Shown: positions 16,737-25,454, counted from the stretch's first letter. The stretch is DNA of 64,000 bases from Candidatus Aalborgiella aggregata (GCA_016705065.1 JADIYY010000001.1:558001-622000); one strand, 5' to 3'. The notes: a model not told the origin generated them from the sequence alone. Numbers and translations: made by a program.

Positions 16737-17213
16737 ATGAGCACACGACCATTCAAAGTATTAGGCATTCAACAAATCGCCATCGGCGCGCCCAGCAAAG
16801 ACAAATTGCGTTCACTGTGGGTGGATATGCTGGGCTTGGAGGTGACGGGGAATTTCAAGTCTGAACGCGAAAACGTGGACGAAGACATTTGCGCCATGGG
16901 GGCGGGGGCGTTCAAGGTGGAAGTGGATTTGATGCAGCCGATTGACCCCGATAAAAAACCGGCAGTGCACACTACGCCTTTGAACCATGTGGGTTTGTGG
17001 ATTGACGATCTACACAAAGCGGTGGAATGGCTAACCGCAAATGGCGTACGCTTTGCGCCAGGCGGTATCCGCAAAGGCGCGGCGGGGTTTGACATCACCT
17101 TTTTGCATCCCAAAGCGAATGAAGAGTTTCCAATTGCGGGTGAGGGCGTGTTGATTGAGTTGGTGCAAGCGCCAGCAGAAGTCGTTGACGCGTTTGCGCG
17201 TTTGGCTGCATAG
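16737..17213 (+). CDS. VOC (glyoxalase/dioxygenase superfamily) protein
   Basis: A 158-residue protein with two betaalphabetabetabeta modules of the vicinal oxygen chelate fold. The start (GIQQIAIGAPSKDKLRSLWVDMLG) carries the first metal-ligand-like position, LNHVGLWIDDL the second module, and GVLIELVQAP the final Glu of the metal site. The overall look is that of lactoylglutathione-lyase-like or methylmalonyl-CoA epimerase-like proteins, but the substrate is unknown. It is divergent from dnaG and ends three bases before the convergent LysE gene. Confidence 0.78.
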   Translation: MSTRPFKVLGIQQIAIGAPSKDKLRSLWVDMLGLEVTGNFKSERENVDEDICAMGAGAFKVEVDLMQPIDPDKKPAVHTTPLNHVGLWIDDLHKAVEWLTANGVRFAPGGIRKGAAGFDITFLHPKANEEFPIAGEGVLIELVQAPAEVVDAFARLAA

Positions 17214-17216
17214 CGT

Positions 17217-17864
17217 TTATTTTTCCATCACCGCCATCAGTCCTGCAAAGCCGATGAAAGCGCCACCGGTGACACGGTTGAACCAGCGCAACACATTCGG
17301 TTTGCGCAGTTGCTTGGCCATGCTAAGGCCGCCAAAGGCATAAATGAAATACCACAAAATTTCTAAAACGCTGAAGGTTGCTAAAAGAATCGCCAATTGC
17401 GTACCCTGCGGCAAATCTGCGCTGATGAATTGCGGCAAAAACGCTGCGGCAAAGAGCAGGGCTTTGGGGTTGCTGCCCGCAGTGAAAAAACCGGTTTTGA
17501 AATGCTTCCATTGCTCAAGCGGTGCATCATTTTGTGCTGCATGGGGTGCATTTAAAGTGGTATCGATGTTGTCCGTTTTGACAGGCGCTGTCCACACCTT
17601 GTAGCCCAAATAGGCCAAATACAAGGCACCCAGCCAGCGCATCGCATTGAAAATCGTGGGTGCATTTTGCAAGACGATGCCTAAGCCCAAAGCCGACAGT
17701 GTGAACATGATCATCAGCGCCGTCATGCAGCCGGCCATGCTGTAGATGCTGGTGCGCAAGCCAAAGCGCACGCTTTGGTTCATGATTAAGAGCATGTTGG
17801 GCCCAGGCGCGGCGCTGATTAAAAAAGTGGCGGTGACAAACAGCCACCAAGTGCTCAAGCTCAT
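17217..17864 (-). CDS. LysE/RhtB-family amino acid exporter
   Basis: A 215-residue inner-membrane protein with about six hydrophobic segments. The N-terminal LISAAPGPNMLLIMNQSVRFG is the classic LysE/RhtB signature (PGP motif after the first helix). The family exports amino acids such as lysine, threonine or homoserine lactone. The insert TDNIDTTLNAPHAAQNDAPLEQ between helices 3 and 4 is cytoplasmic and polar. The start overlaps the stop of rnfB by four bases, so the two genes are probably translated together even though no functional link is obvious. Confidence 0.9.
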   Translation of the reverse strand: MSLSTWWLFVTATFLISAAPGPNMLLIMNQSVRFGLRTSIYSMAGCMTALMIMFTLSALGLGIVLQNAPTIFNAMRWLGALYLAYLGYKVWTAPVKTDNIDTTLNAPHAAQNDAPLEQWKHFKTGFFTAGSNPKALLFAAAFLPQFISADLPQGTQLAILLATFSVLEILWYFIYAFGGLSMAKQLRKPNVLRWFNRVTGGAFIGFAGLMAVMEK

Positions 17865-18541
17865 GCAGGATTTCCTTTTTCGGCGTCTAAGGTTTTGGCT
17901 CTGGCCTTGGCCAAAGCGGCTTCAATGATGGCGCGTTTTTTGTCCAGCACCACAGGGTCTGTGTGCTGCGAATGTGCGCTGATGTCTGACAGTTTGTGCT
18001 CTGCTTTGCGAATGTTTACTTTGGTCTTGTGCGCCAGTTGCTTTTTTACTTTGGCTTTGTGAAATTCGTAGCGTTGCAAGGCTTCAGTGGCTTGTTGTGG
18101 CGACCACGCTTGCCAGCCCGTTTTATCGCCACTGGCGTTTTCTACCAAGATGCAGTCCACCGGGCAAACAGGTAAACACAATTCGCAGCCTGTGCACAGC
18201 GGCTCGATCACCGTGTGCATTTTTTTGTTGGCACCCACAATCGCATCCACAGGGCACGCGTCTATGCACAGTGTGCAGCCAATGCACCAGTTTTCATCAA
18301 TGTAAACCACGGTGCGCGGTGCTTCCACGCCGTTGTCTGGATTCAACGCTGTCACAGCGTGGCCTGTGATGTCGCTCAAGCGCTGCACACCTTCTGCACC
18401 ACCAGGTGGACATTGGTTAATCTCTGCCTCACCACCTGCTATCGCTGCTGCATACGCCGCACAATCCACATAGCCACAGCGTGTGCATTGTGTTTGCGGT
18501 AGCGCAGCAGTGATGCGATCAATGAGATGGTTCGTCAGCAT
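17861..18541 (-). CDS. rnfB: RnfB-like ferredoxin (RnfABCDGE subunit B homologue)
   Basis: A 226-residue iron-sulfur protein. The N-terminal domain (residues about 19-50, CTRCGYVDCAAYAAAIA then NQCPPGG) binds one 4Fe-4S cluster. Two ferredoxin motifs follow, CIGCTLCIDACPVDAI and CTGCELCLPVCPVDCI. Unlike canonical RnfB there is no N-terminal membrane helix and no other rnf gene is nearby, as is common in Burkholderiales, so it is probably a soluble electron carrier. The C-terminal 80 residues are basic and charged. The ATG sits at the edge of a repeat copy and has no visible ribosome-binding site. Confidence 0.9.
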   Translation of the reverse strand: MLTNHLIDRITAALPQTQCTRCGYVDCAAYAAAIAGGEAEINQCPPGGAEGVQRLSDITGHAVTALNPDNGVEAPRTVVYIDENWCIGCTLCIDACPVDAIVGANKKMHTVIEPLCTGCELCLPVCPVDCILVENASGDKTGWQAWSPQQATEALQRYEFHKAKVKKQLAHKTKVNIRKAEHKLSDISAHSQHTDPVVLDKKRAIIEAALAKARAKTLDAEKGNPA

Positions 18542-18607
18542 AAATATATGAAAAATCAGGCTATAGACGGCGTATTAATTTCCAAGTGTGCTATCAAATG
18601 TATAGTA
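18538..18607 (-). repeat. Dispersed repeat copy at the rnfB start
   Basis: Reverse-oriented copy with tail TTTTTCATATATTTATGC, a CGCCGTCTATAGCC-like block and a GCTAT/ATAG stem (ACTATACATTTGATAGC). The tail, including GCATAAATATATG on the plus strand, is shared with the copy at 19349-19419. The rnfB ATG falls in the last bases of this shared end. Confidence 0.75.
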
Positions 18608-18631
18608 TTTGTGTGCTGTTATAAGTTGAGG

Positions 18632-19321
18632 TTATAAAAAACTGGCGATGTCGCTCAAGGCTTTTTTGCGAATGTTGGGAATCATGCAATCGTCTTTCGG
18701 GTATCCCACCACCAGCAGAATATACGGCTTTTCATTATCAGGCCGCTCTAGCAGTTCATTTAAAAAGCCCATGGGGCTGGGCGTGTGCGTCAGCGTTGCC
18801 AAACCTGCGTGGTGCAATGCGGCGATTAAAAAACCAGTGGCAATGGATACCGACTCTGGCACGTAGTAATTTTTCACCGTTGAGCCATCGTCCATCAAGG
18901 TGTGTTTTTGACCAAACACCGCAATCAAATACGGCGCTTCTTCCAAAAATGGCTTGCTGGCATCTGTGCCCAAGGGTGCTAACGCGTCTTTCCATTCTTG
19001 CGGCGCACGCCGTTCATAAAAGTCACGCTCCTCAATTTCGGCTTCTACTCGAATTTTGTTTTTCAAAGCGGGACTGGACACAACAGCAAAATGCCAAGGT
19101 TGGTGGTTAGCGCCAGATGGGGCAGTGCCAGCCGCCAGCAAACATTGCTCAATCACTTCGCGCGGCACAGGCTTGCTTTGAAATTCCCGCACCGTTTTAC
19201 GCCGTGCAATGTCTTGGTAAAAAGCAGCAGCTCGCTGACGCATTTCGTCTTCAGGGTAGGCGCGATATGTTGTTAAAGGTATGAACGGTGGGTCACCTTG
19301 GTTAATCGCTAATTTCGACAT
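18632..19321 (-). CDS. Nitroreductase-family flavoprotein (iodotyrosine deiodinase-like)
   Basis: A 229-residue FMN-dependent oxidoreductase. RRKTVREFQSKPVPREVIE at about residues 37-55 is the phosphate-binding start of the nitroreductase fold, and AAGTAPSGANHQPWHFAVV the flavin-contact helix and strand. The conserved segment EEERDFYERRAPQEWKDALA resembles the lid of the iodotyrosine deiodinase-like subgroup, suggesting reduction of halogenated or nitro aromatics; the physiological substrate is not known. The gene is flanked by two direct copies of the dispersed repeat, separating it from rnfB and from the HerA-like ATPase gene. Confidence 0.88.
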   Translation of the reverse strand: MSKLAINQGDPPFIPLTTYRAYPEDEMRQRAAAFYQDIARRKTVREFQSKPVPREVIEQCLLAAGTAPSGANHQPWHFAVVSSPALKNKIRVEAEIEERDFYERRAPQEWKDALAPLGTDASKPFLEEAPYLIAVFGQKHTLMDDGSTVKNYYVPESVSIATGFLIAALHHAGLATLTHTPSPMGFLNELLERPDNEKPYILLVVGYPKDDCMIPNIRKKALSDIASFL

Positions 19322-19348
19322 GTCATTCCCTTGCAGATGCGAGTATCG

Positions 19349-19419
19349 GCATAAATATATGAAAAATCAGGCTGTAGCCGGCGTATTTATTGCCTAGTAT
19401 GCTATTTAATCTATAGCAA
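19349..19419 (-). repeat. Dispersed repeat copy upstream of the nitroreductase gene
   Basis: Reverse-oriented, near-consensus copy. On the minus strand: TGCTATAGATTAAATAGCA, then CTAGGCAATAAATACGCCGG, CTACAGCC and the tail TGATTTTTCATATATTTATGC. It is in the same orientation as the copy at 18538-18607 on the other side of the nitroreductase gene. Confidence 0.85.
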
Positions 19420-19427
19420 AATAGCGT

Positions 19428-20933
19428 TTAACGCTTGCCCCCAAAAATCCCACCCAACACCCCCCGAATAATTTGGCGACCGATAGAGCTGCCTACTGTT
19501 CGGACGGCGGATTTGACGACGATTTGGGCGACGCCGTCGTGTTGGCCGCCGCGGGGGCCGGTTTTGCCGAAAAGGATGTCTTTCATGCCGGCCATCATGC
19601 TGCTGTCGTCTTCTTTGATTTTGGCGGCTTCTTCGAGTTTGGTTTCGATGCGGCCTTTGATTTTTTCATGCGCTGATTCGCGGTCTATGGTTTTTTCGTA
19701 AGCGCCAGCGACGATGGAATTGAGCTGCAGTTGGGTACGCTCTTGCGGCGTGATGGGACCGATTTTGGATGCGGGTGGCAGCACGTATACGCGCTCTGTC
19801 ACACTGGGGCGGCCTTTTTCGTCTAAGAAGCTGATCAGCGCTTCGCCCACTTCCAGCTCGGTGATGGCGGTTTCAATGTCAATTTTGGGGTTTTGCCGCA
19901 TGGTGGTGGCTGTCGCTTTAACGGCTTCTTGGTCGCGCGGCGTGTAGGCGCGCAAGGCGTGTTGCACGCGGTTGCCGAGTTGTGCCAAGACCGAATCTGG
20001 CACGTCTAATGGGTTTTGCGTGACGAAATACACGCCCACACCTTTGGAGCGCACCAAACGCACCACCAATTCAATGCGTTCCATCAACACCTTGGGTGCA
20101 TCGGTGAAGAGCAAATGCGCTTCGTCGAAAAAGAACACCAGCTTGGGTTTGTCCAAATCGCCCACCTCGGGCAAGTTTTCAAAGAGCTCAGAGAGCATCC
20201 ACAGTAAAAAGGTGGCGTACACGCGTGGGTTGGTCAGCAGTTTGTCGGCGGCCAAAATGTTGACGATGCCTTTGCCATTGGAATCGGTTTGCATCAAATC
20301 GGCGATGTTCAACATCGGTTCGCCAAAAAACTTGTCACCACCTTGTGCTTCGGTTTGCAGCAAGCCGCGCTGTATCGCACCAATGCTGGCAACGCTGATG
20401 TTGCCGTAGCTGGTGGTGTAGCTGCTGGCGTTGTCGCCCACCATTTGGCACATGCTGCGCAGGTCTTTCATGTCCAAGAGCAGCATGCCTTGGTCGTCGG
20501 CAATTTTGAACACAATTTGCAGCACGCCCGCTTGCGTTTCATTCAGGTTCAACATGCGACTGAGCAGCAACGGGCCTAAGTCGCTGACGGTGGCGCGCAC
20601 AGGGTGGCCTTGTTCGCCAAACACGTCCCACAGTGTGGTGGGGCAGGCTTTGAAGTTGGGCGTTGCAATGCCGCGCTCTTTGATGACCTTGGCCAATTTT
20701 TCGCTGAATCCACCCACTTGCGACATGCCAGACAAGTCGCCTTTCACATCGGCCATGAAAACCGGTACACCAATGTTGGAAAAATTTTCCGCCATGGTTT
20801 GCAAGGTAATTGTTTTACCCGTGCCGGTAGCGCCGGTGATCAAACCATGCCGATTGGCTTTGTCTGGTCGCAAAAAACATTGCACAGTGCCATCAGCAGC
20901 TGTTTTTTGGGCGATTAATAAAGGTTCTGACAT
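19428..20933 (-). CDS. HerA-like ATPase, DUF853/YjgR family
   Basis: A protein of about 501 residues from the FtsK-HerA superfamily. Walker A is GATGTGKTITLQTM near residue 37, Walker B VFFFDEAHLLF near 290, and the arginine or sensor segment YFVTQNPLDVPDSVLAQLG follows. I chose ATG 20933 because AAGGA lies eight bases upstream; the frame is open 12 codons further. The C-terminus ends in a Gly/Arg tail (RQIIRGVLGGIFGGKR). E. coli YjgR is the reference and its role is unknown; the fold suggests nucleic-acid translocation. Monocistronic. Confidence 0.9.
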   Translation of the reverse strand: MSEPLLIAQKTAADGTVQCFLRPDKANRHGLITGATGTGKTITLQTMAENFSNIGVPVFMADVKGDLSGMSQVGGFSEKLAKVIKERGIATPNFKACPTTLWDVFGEQGHPVRATVSDLGPLLLSRMLNLNETQAGVLQIVFKIADDQGMLLLDMKDLRSMCQMVGDNASSYTTSYGNISVASIGAIQRGLLQTEAQGGDKFFGEPMLNIADLMQTDSNGKGIVNILAADKLLTNPRVYATFLLWMLSELFENLPEVGDLDKPKLVFFFDEAHLLFTDAPKVLMERIELVVRLVRSKGVGVYFVTQNPLDVPDSVLAQLGNRVQHALRAYTPRDQEAVKATATTMRQNPKIDIETAITELEVGEALISFLDEKGRPSVTERVYVLPPASKIGPITPQERTQLQLNSIVAGAYEKTIDRESAHEKIKGRIETKLEEAAKIKEDDSSMMAGMKDILFGKTGPRGGQHDGVAQIVVKSAVRTVGSSIGRQIIRGVLGGIFGGKR

Positions 20934-21029
20934 GGCGTAATCCTTAAATGAGAGATTCGAAAAGTACAATTAGACAATAGCATAAACGACATTTCGAGCT
21001 TTAGCGACGAGGAACAAAAGAGAAGAATC

Positions 21030-21755
21030 ATGGCAGGTCATAGCAAATGGGCAAACATTCAGCACCGTAAGGGGCGGCAAGACGAAAAACGTCAAAAAAT
21101 TTGGACACGCGTGATGCGCGAAATCATGGTCGCAGCACGCATGGGCGGCGGCGATATGGGCGCGAACCCGCGCTTGCGCTTGGCGGTGGACAAAGCCAAA
21201 GCGGCGAACATGCCCATCGACAACATCAAACGCGGCATCGACAAAGCCACTGGCAACCTAGAAGGCGTGAACTACATTGAAATTCGCTATGAAGGCTATG
21301 GCTTGGGCGGTGCGGCCATCATGGTCGATTGCATGACCGACAACAAACAACGCACCGTTGCTGAGGTACGCCACGCCTTTAGTCGTTTTGGTGGCAACAT
21401 GGGTGCTGAGGGTGCGGTGGCATTTCAATTCAAGCACTGCGGGCAGCTGATTTTTGCGCCGGGCACCGATGAAGACAAACTGATGGAAGCCGCCTTAGAA
21501 GCTGGTGCAGAAGACGTGATTGTGGACGACGATGGCGCGATAGAGGTGTTGACCTCACCCGCAGAATTTGAAGCCGTTAAAAACGCATTGGAAGCCGCGA
21601 ACTTCAAGGCCGAAGTGGCTGAAGTGACCATGCGGGCTGACAACACGGTGCAAGTCACCGGCGAAGACGCTGTCAAAATGCAAAAGCTATTGGATGCGTT
21701 GGAAGACATGGACGATACGCAAGAGGTGTACCACAACGCCGAATTATCAGAATAA
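21030..21755 (+). CDS. yebC: YebC/PmpR-family transcriptional regulator
   Basis: A 241-residue cytoplasmic protein. The family start MAGHSKWANIQHRKGRQDEK and the segment NMPIDNIKRGIDKATG are diagnostic. Members bind DNA as regulators (PmpR in Pseudomonas), and recent work links some to relief of ribosome stalling at prolines. The acidic C-terminal part (EDMDDTQEVYHNAELSE) is typical. The length is normal. It opens a forward-strand run with purD, the acyltransferase, hemF, nadD and rsfS. Confidence 0.96.
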   Translation: MAGHSKWANIQHRKGRQDEKRQKIWTRVMREIMVAARMGGGDMGANPRLRLAVDKAKAANMPIDNIKRGIDKATGNLEGVNYIEIRYEGYGLGGAAIMVDCMTDNKQRTVAEVRHAFSRFGGNMGAEGAVAFQFKHCGQLIFAPGTDEDKLMEAALEAGAEDVIVDDDGAIEVLTSPAEFEAVKNALEAANFKAEVAEVTMRADNTVQVTGEDAVKMQKLLDALEDMDDTQEVYHNAELSE

Positions 21756-21782
21756 ACAAGTCAAGAATTTAGAAAGTATTTT

Positions 21783-23150
21783 TTGGAAAATAAAACAAAC
21801 AGCCGACCTGCAACGAACAATTTGGCCAACAATTTAACCAATGTGTTGGTCATAGGCGGTGGCGGGCGTGAACATGCTTTGGCTTGGAAATTGGCACAGT
21901 CGCACAAAGTGCAAAAAGTGTATGTAGCACCTGGCAACGGTGGCACAGCTTTAGATCCACGATTAGAAAATATCAACATCACCGACCCCCAAGCATTATT
22001 GGACTGGGTGATCACTCAAAACATCGCATTGACGGTGGTGGGGCCCGAACAACCACTGGCAGCGGGTGTGGTGGATTTATTTCGAGCCAAAGGTTTGCGT
22101 ATTTTTGGCCCTACTGCTGCTGCAGCGCAGTTAGAAAGCTCAAAGGCATTTTCCAAAGCCTTTATGCAGCGGCACGGTATCCCTACTGCAGTCTATGAAA
22201 CGTTTTCTGATGCCAAGGTTGCACACGCTTATGTAGACAAAATGGGAGCGCCCATCGTGGTGAAGGCCGACGGTTTGGCAGCCGGCAAGGGTGTGGTGGT
22301 GGCGATGACATTGAAAGAGGCGCATGATGCGATTGACTTCATGTTATTAGGCAATGAACTGGGCGTGGCGCACAATGGTGGTGAAGCGCGTGTGGTGATT
22401 GAAGAATTTTTAAGCGGTGAAGAAGCCAGTTTCATCGTCATGTGCGATGGTAAAAATGTGGTGACCATGGCAACTTCGCAAGACCACAAGCGTTTGTTGG
22501 ACGGTGATGCAGGACCCAACACGGGCGGTATGGGCGCGTATTCACCCGCACCCGTGGTCACACCCGATGTGCACGCCCGCGCCATGCGCGAGGTGATATT
22601 GCCCACCATCAAAGGCATGGCCAAAGATGACATTGCATTCACAGGGTTTTTGTATGCAGGCTTGATGATTGATGCCGACAAAAAAATCAAGACGCTGGAA
22701 TTCAACTGCCGCATGGGCGACCCTGAAACACAACCCATCATGATGCGTCTGAAAACCGATTTGTTTGACGTGCTATGGGCTGCCACAGAGCCGACAGAGC
22801 AGGGCGGTTTACAAGACATTGAATTGGAATGGGACAGACGCACCGCATTGGGCGTGGTGATGGCCGCACAAGGCTACCCAGCAGCACCGCGCAAAGGCGA
22901 TGTCATCACAGGCTTACCTGTTTTGAAACAGGCGGATTATGAACAAGAGCAAGATGCGATGGTTTTTCATGCTGGTACCTTGGACAAAGATGGCAACACC
23001 TTGACATCTGGCGGACGCGTATTGTGCGTGACCGTGTTGTCCGATTCGGTTAAAAAAGCACAGCAGCGTGCTTATGAACTCACCAAGAGCATCCATTTTG
23101 ATGGCGCACAATACCGCGAGGATATTGGCTACAAGGCCATCAAGTCATAA
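21783..23150 (+). CDS. purD: phosphoribosylamine-glycine ligase PurD
   Basis: The ATP-grasp enzyme of purine synthesis that joins phosphoribosylamine and glycine. NVLVIGGGGREHALAWKL marks the N-terminal domain, GPEQPLAAGVVDLFRAKG the second motif, VVKADGLAAGKGVVVA the ATP-binding strand and EFNCRMGDPETQPIM the metal-binding signature. The 455-residue frame has about 20 extra N-terminal residues, and no in-frame ATG exists before the conserved start. TTG codons at 21783 and 21822 or GTG at 21843 are the candidates, so the start is uncertain. It begins 28 bases after yebC. Confidence 0.95.
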   Translation: MENKTNSRPATNNLANNLTNVLVIGGGGREHALAWKLAQSHKVQKVYVAPGNGGTALDPRLENINITDPQALLDWVITQNIALTVVGPEQPLAAGVVDLFRAKGLRIFGPTAAAAQLESSKAFSKAFMQRHGIPTAVYETFSDAKVAHAYVDKMGAPIVVKADGLAAGKGVVVAMTLKEAHDAIDFMLLGNELGVAHNGGEARVVIEEFLSGEEASFIVMCDGKNVVTMATSQDHKRLLDGDAGPNTGGMGAYSPAPVVTPDVHARAMREVILPTIKGMAKDDIAFTGFLYAGLMIDADKKIKTLEFNCRMGDPETQPIMMRLKTDLFDVLWAATEPTEQGGLQDIELEWDRRTALGVVMAAQGYPAAPRKGDVITGLPVLKQADYEQEQDAMVFHAGTLDKDGNTLTSGGRVLCVTVLSDSVKKAQQRAYELTKSIHFDGAQYREDIGYKAIKS

Positions 23151-23162
23151 AATTCGGATACC

Positions 23163-23804
23163 GTGACTGATTTCACTCGACCTTACCCCGTTCAATTCAA
23201 AGGCAATTGGCTGGCCAGCAGAATTTTGAATTGGATGGGTTGGCAGGTCAAGTTTGATGGCTTCCCGACCATGCAAGGCATCGCAGTGGTGTATCCGCAT
23301 ACCAGCAATTGGGATTTTCCGGTCATGCTCATGATGAAATGGGCGTATGGCATTCCCGTCATGTTTTGGGGTAAAGACAGTTTGTTCAAATGGCCTTTGA
23401 TCGGTTCATGGATGCGCTGGTTAGGCGGCATCCCTGTAAAACGCACTGTGGCAGGTGGCGTGGTAGGTCAGGCGGTAAAAATTTTTGAAGAGCACAAACA
23501 AGCCGGTCGGTATTTGTGGCTGGGGTTATCGCCCGAAGGCACACGCAAACGTATTCCAGGTTGGCGCAGTGGTTTTTACCTGACAGCAAGCAAGGCGAAA
23601 GTGCCCTTGTGCATCGTCACCTTAGATTATGCCAAGCGTGAAATTTCTGCGGTCGATTTCATGGATTTAAGCGGCGACCAAAAGCAAGACATGGCGCAAA
23701 TAGAAGCCATTTGCCAAGGTGTAAAAGGTTTGCACCCAGAACTTGCATCTCCCATACAATTGATTGACCCCAAGATTTCGAGACAGGATTTGGTAGTGAA
23801 ATAA
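23163..23804 (+). CDS. 1-acylglycerol-3-phosphate acyltransferase-like protein
   Basis: A 213-residue PlsC-superfamily acyltransferase with a GTG start 12 bases after purD. The catalytic HX4D motif is HTSNWD in VVYPHTSNWDFPVMLMM, motif II is around MRWLGGIPVKR, and motif III SPEGTRKRIPGW is the usual phosphate-binding segment. It lacks a clear transmembrane helix beyond the amphipathic N-terminus. Relatives in Burkholderiales are annotated as glycerol acyltransferases, but the acyl acceptor, whether lysophosphatidate or another lipid, is not evident here. Probably co-transcribed with purD. Confidence 0.83.
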   Translation: MTDFTRPYPVQFKGNWLASRILNWMGWQVKFDGFPTMQGIAVVYPHTSNWDFPVMLMMKWAYGIPVMFWGKDSLFKWPLIGSWMRWLGGIPVKRTVAGGVVGQAVKIFEEHKQAGRYLWLGLSPEGTRKRIPGWRSGFYLTASKAKVPLCIVTLDYAKREISAVDFMDLSGDQKQDMAQIEAICQGVKGLHPELASPIQLIDPKISRQDLVVK

Positions 23805-23873
23805 GAAGTCGAAAGTAACAATAAAAGAATAAGAAGTAAAAAACAAAACAAGTAGAAAAAGAGGAGACGCGCC

Positions 23874-24806
23874 ATGCCAAGCACCATTCAAATCACATCG
23901 CAGCAGACGATGAAAGACTTTTTGCTGAAGTTGCAGCAAAGCATTTGCGAGCAAGTGACGCAAATAGACAGCACAGCTGTGTTTGTGACGGATCCTTGGG
24001 AAAAGCCGATTGGCTCTAATTTGCAAGGCAGTGGCATCACCAAAATTGCCGAAGGTGGTGAAATTTTTGAACGTGCGGGCTGCGGATTTTCACACGTGTC
24101 TGGACCCAGGCTACCGCCATCCGCCACACAACACCGTCCTGAATTGGCAGGTGCACCGTTTGAAGCCATGGGTGTGTCGCTGGTCTTTCACCCACGCAAC
24201 CCTTATGTCCCCACGGTGCACATGAATGTGCGCATGTTGTCGGCCAAGGCTGAAGGCAAAGATCCCGTGCGTTGGTTTGGTGGCGGCATGGATTTGACAC
24301 CTTATTACGGCTTTAAAGAAGACGCAGTGCACTTTCACCAAACCTGCAAAAATGCATTGGCTCCATTTGGTGCTGACAAATACCCGTGCTTCAAAACTTG
24401 GTGTGACGAATACTTCTTTTTGCACCACCGCAACGAACAGCGCGGCGTGGGCGGCATCTTCTTTGACGATTTTTCAGATTTGGGTTTTGAGCAGAGTGCG
24501 GCCATGATGCAAGCTGTGGGCAGTAACTTCATGAAAGCTTATGCGCCCATCGTGATGCGCCGCAAAGACACACCATATGGCGAGCGCGAACGCGAATTCC
24601 AGCTCTACCGCCGTGGTCGCTACGTTGAATTCAATTTGGTGTGGGACCGTGGCACCCATTTTGGTTTGCAGTCTGGTGGCCGCACCGAATCCATCCTCTT
24701 GTCTATGCCACCTTTGGCAAGTTGGTCGTATCAAAGACCCATCATCGAAGGCTCAGCAGAAGCCAAGTTGTACACCGATTTTCTGCCACGCCGCGATTGG
24801 GTTTAA
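23874..24806 (+). CDS. hemF: oxygen-dependent coproporphyrinogen-III oxidase
   Basis: A 310-residue aerobic enzyme that decarboxylates two propionates of coproporphyrinogen III during heme synthesis. Diagnostic segments are GGGEIFERAGCGFSHVSG-like, NVRMLSAKAEGKDPVRWFGG, GMDLTPYYGF, KTWCDEYFFLHHRNEQRGVG, FFDDFSD and the C-terminal LVWDRGTHFGLQSGGRTE, with conserved metal-ligand His residues in the HMNVRM and HHRNE segments. A strong AGAGGAG ribosome-binding site precedes the ATG. The stop overlaps the nadD start (TAATG). The 69-base leader is unusually A-rich. Confidence 0.97.
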   Translation: MPSTIQITSQQTMKDFLLKLQQSICEQVTQIDSTAVFVTDPWEKPIGSNLQGSGITKIAEGGEIFERAGCGFSHVSGPRLPPSATQHRPELAGAPFEAMGVSLVFHPRNPYVPTVHMNVRMLSAKAEGKDPVRWFGGGMDLTPYYGFKEDAVHFHQTCKNALAPFGADKYPCFKTWCDEYFFLHHRNEQRGVGGIFFDDFSDLGFEQSAAMMQAVGSNFMKAYAPIVMRRKDTPYGEREREFQLYRRGRYVEFNLVWDRGTHFGLQSGGRTESILLSMPPLASWSYQRPIIEGSAEAKLYTDFLPRRDWV

Positions 24807-25423
24807 TGAGCGACGGAAAGATCAAACCACCCAAGCGCATTGGTATGTATGGCGGGGCGTTCGACCCTCCGCACACGGCGCACGTAGCATTGGCCCAGGC
24901 CGCCGTTGAACAGCTGAATTTGGATGTGTTGCACATCATCCCCACCGGTTTTGCTTGGCACAAAGCGCAGCAGCTGAGCAGCAGCAGCCACCGCATAGCC
25001 ATGGCACAGCTGGCCTTTGGCGATATTCCCAAAACCAATATTGATGCTCGCGAAATTTTGCGCGGTGGCCCTACTTACACACTGGACACATTGCGCGAAT
25101 TGCAACAGGAATACCCTGATGCGCAGCTCTATTTGGTGATGGGAGCTGATCAAGCTGCAGCCTTGCCAACTTGGAACCATTTTGATGAAATTGCCAAACT
25201 CGCTATAATTTGCGTAGCCGAACGTGCTGATACTTCAGGGCTCATACCCTATACATCAACTTTGAACAGCCTCAATTGCCGCGCAATTCACATCGAATTG
25301 CCCATCATGTTACAGAGCGCCACTGACGTTCGGAACTTGGTCTTGAACCAAAAACCGTATAACCATTTGTTACCCCCCGCCGTTGTTGCCTATATTCAGG
25401 AACACTGGCTCTATCAATCTTGA
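24806..25423 (+). CDS. nadD: nicotinate-nucleotide adenylyltransferase NadD
   Basis: A 205-residue enzyme making deamido-NAD from nicotinate mononucleotide and ATP. The nucleotidyltransferase motif GMYGGAFDPPHTAHVALA is at residues about 12-30, and the second motif SATDVRNLVLN near the C-terminus. TYTLDTLRELQQEYPDAQLY and MGADQAAALPTWNHFDEI are characteristic. I chose the ATG that overlaps the hemF stop; the frame is open further upstream inside hemF, which I regard as accidental. nadD-rsfS-rlmH-maf is a conserved order in this group. Confidence 0.96.
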   Translation: MSDGKIKPPKRIGMYGGAFDPPHTAHVALAQAAVEQLNLDVLHIIPTGFAWHKAQQLSSSSHRIAMAQLAFGDIPKTNIDAREILRGGPTYTLDTLRELQQEYPDAQLYLVMGADQAAALPTWNHFDEIAKLAIICVAERADTSGLIPYTSTLNSLNCRAIHIELPIMLQSATDVRNLVLNQKPYNHLLPPAVVAYIQEHWLYQS

Positions 25424-25454
25424 TATTCGAAATTTCATTCAACAAAGAACACGC

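Noticed and set aside
24641..24805. Upstream extension of nadD inside hemF
   Set aside because: Overlaps conserved hemF codons; the ATG at 24806 gives the normal NadD length.
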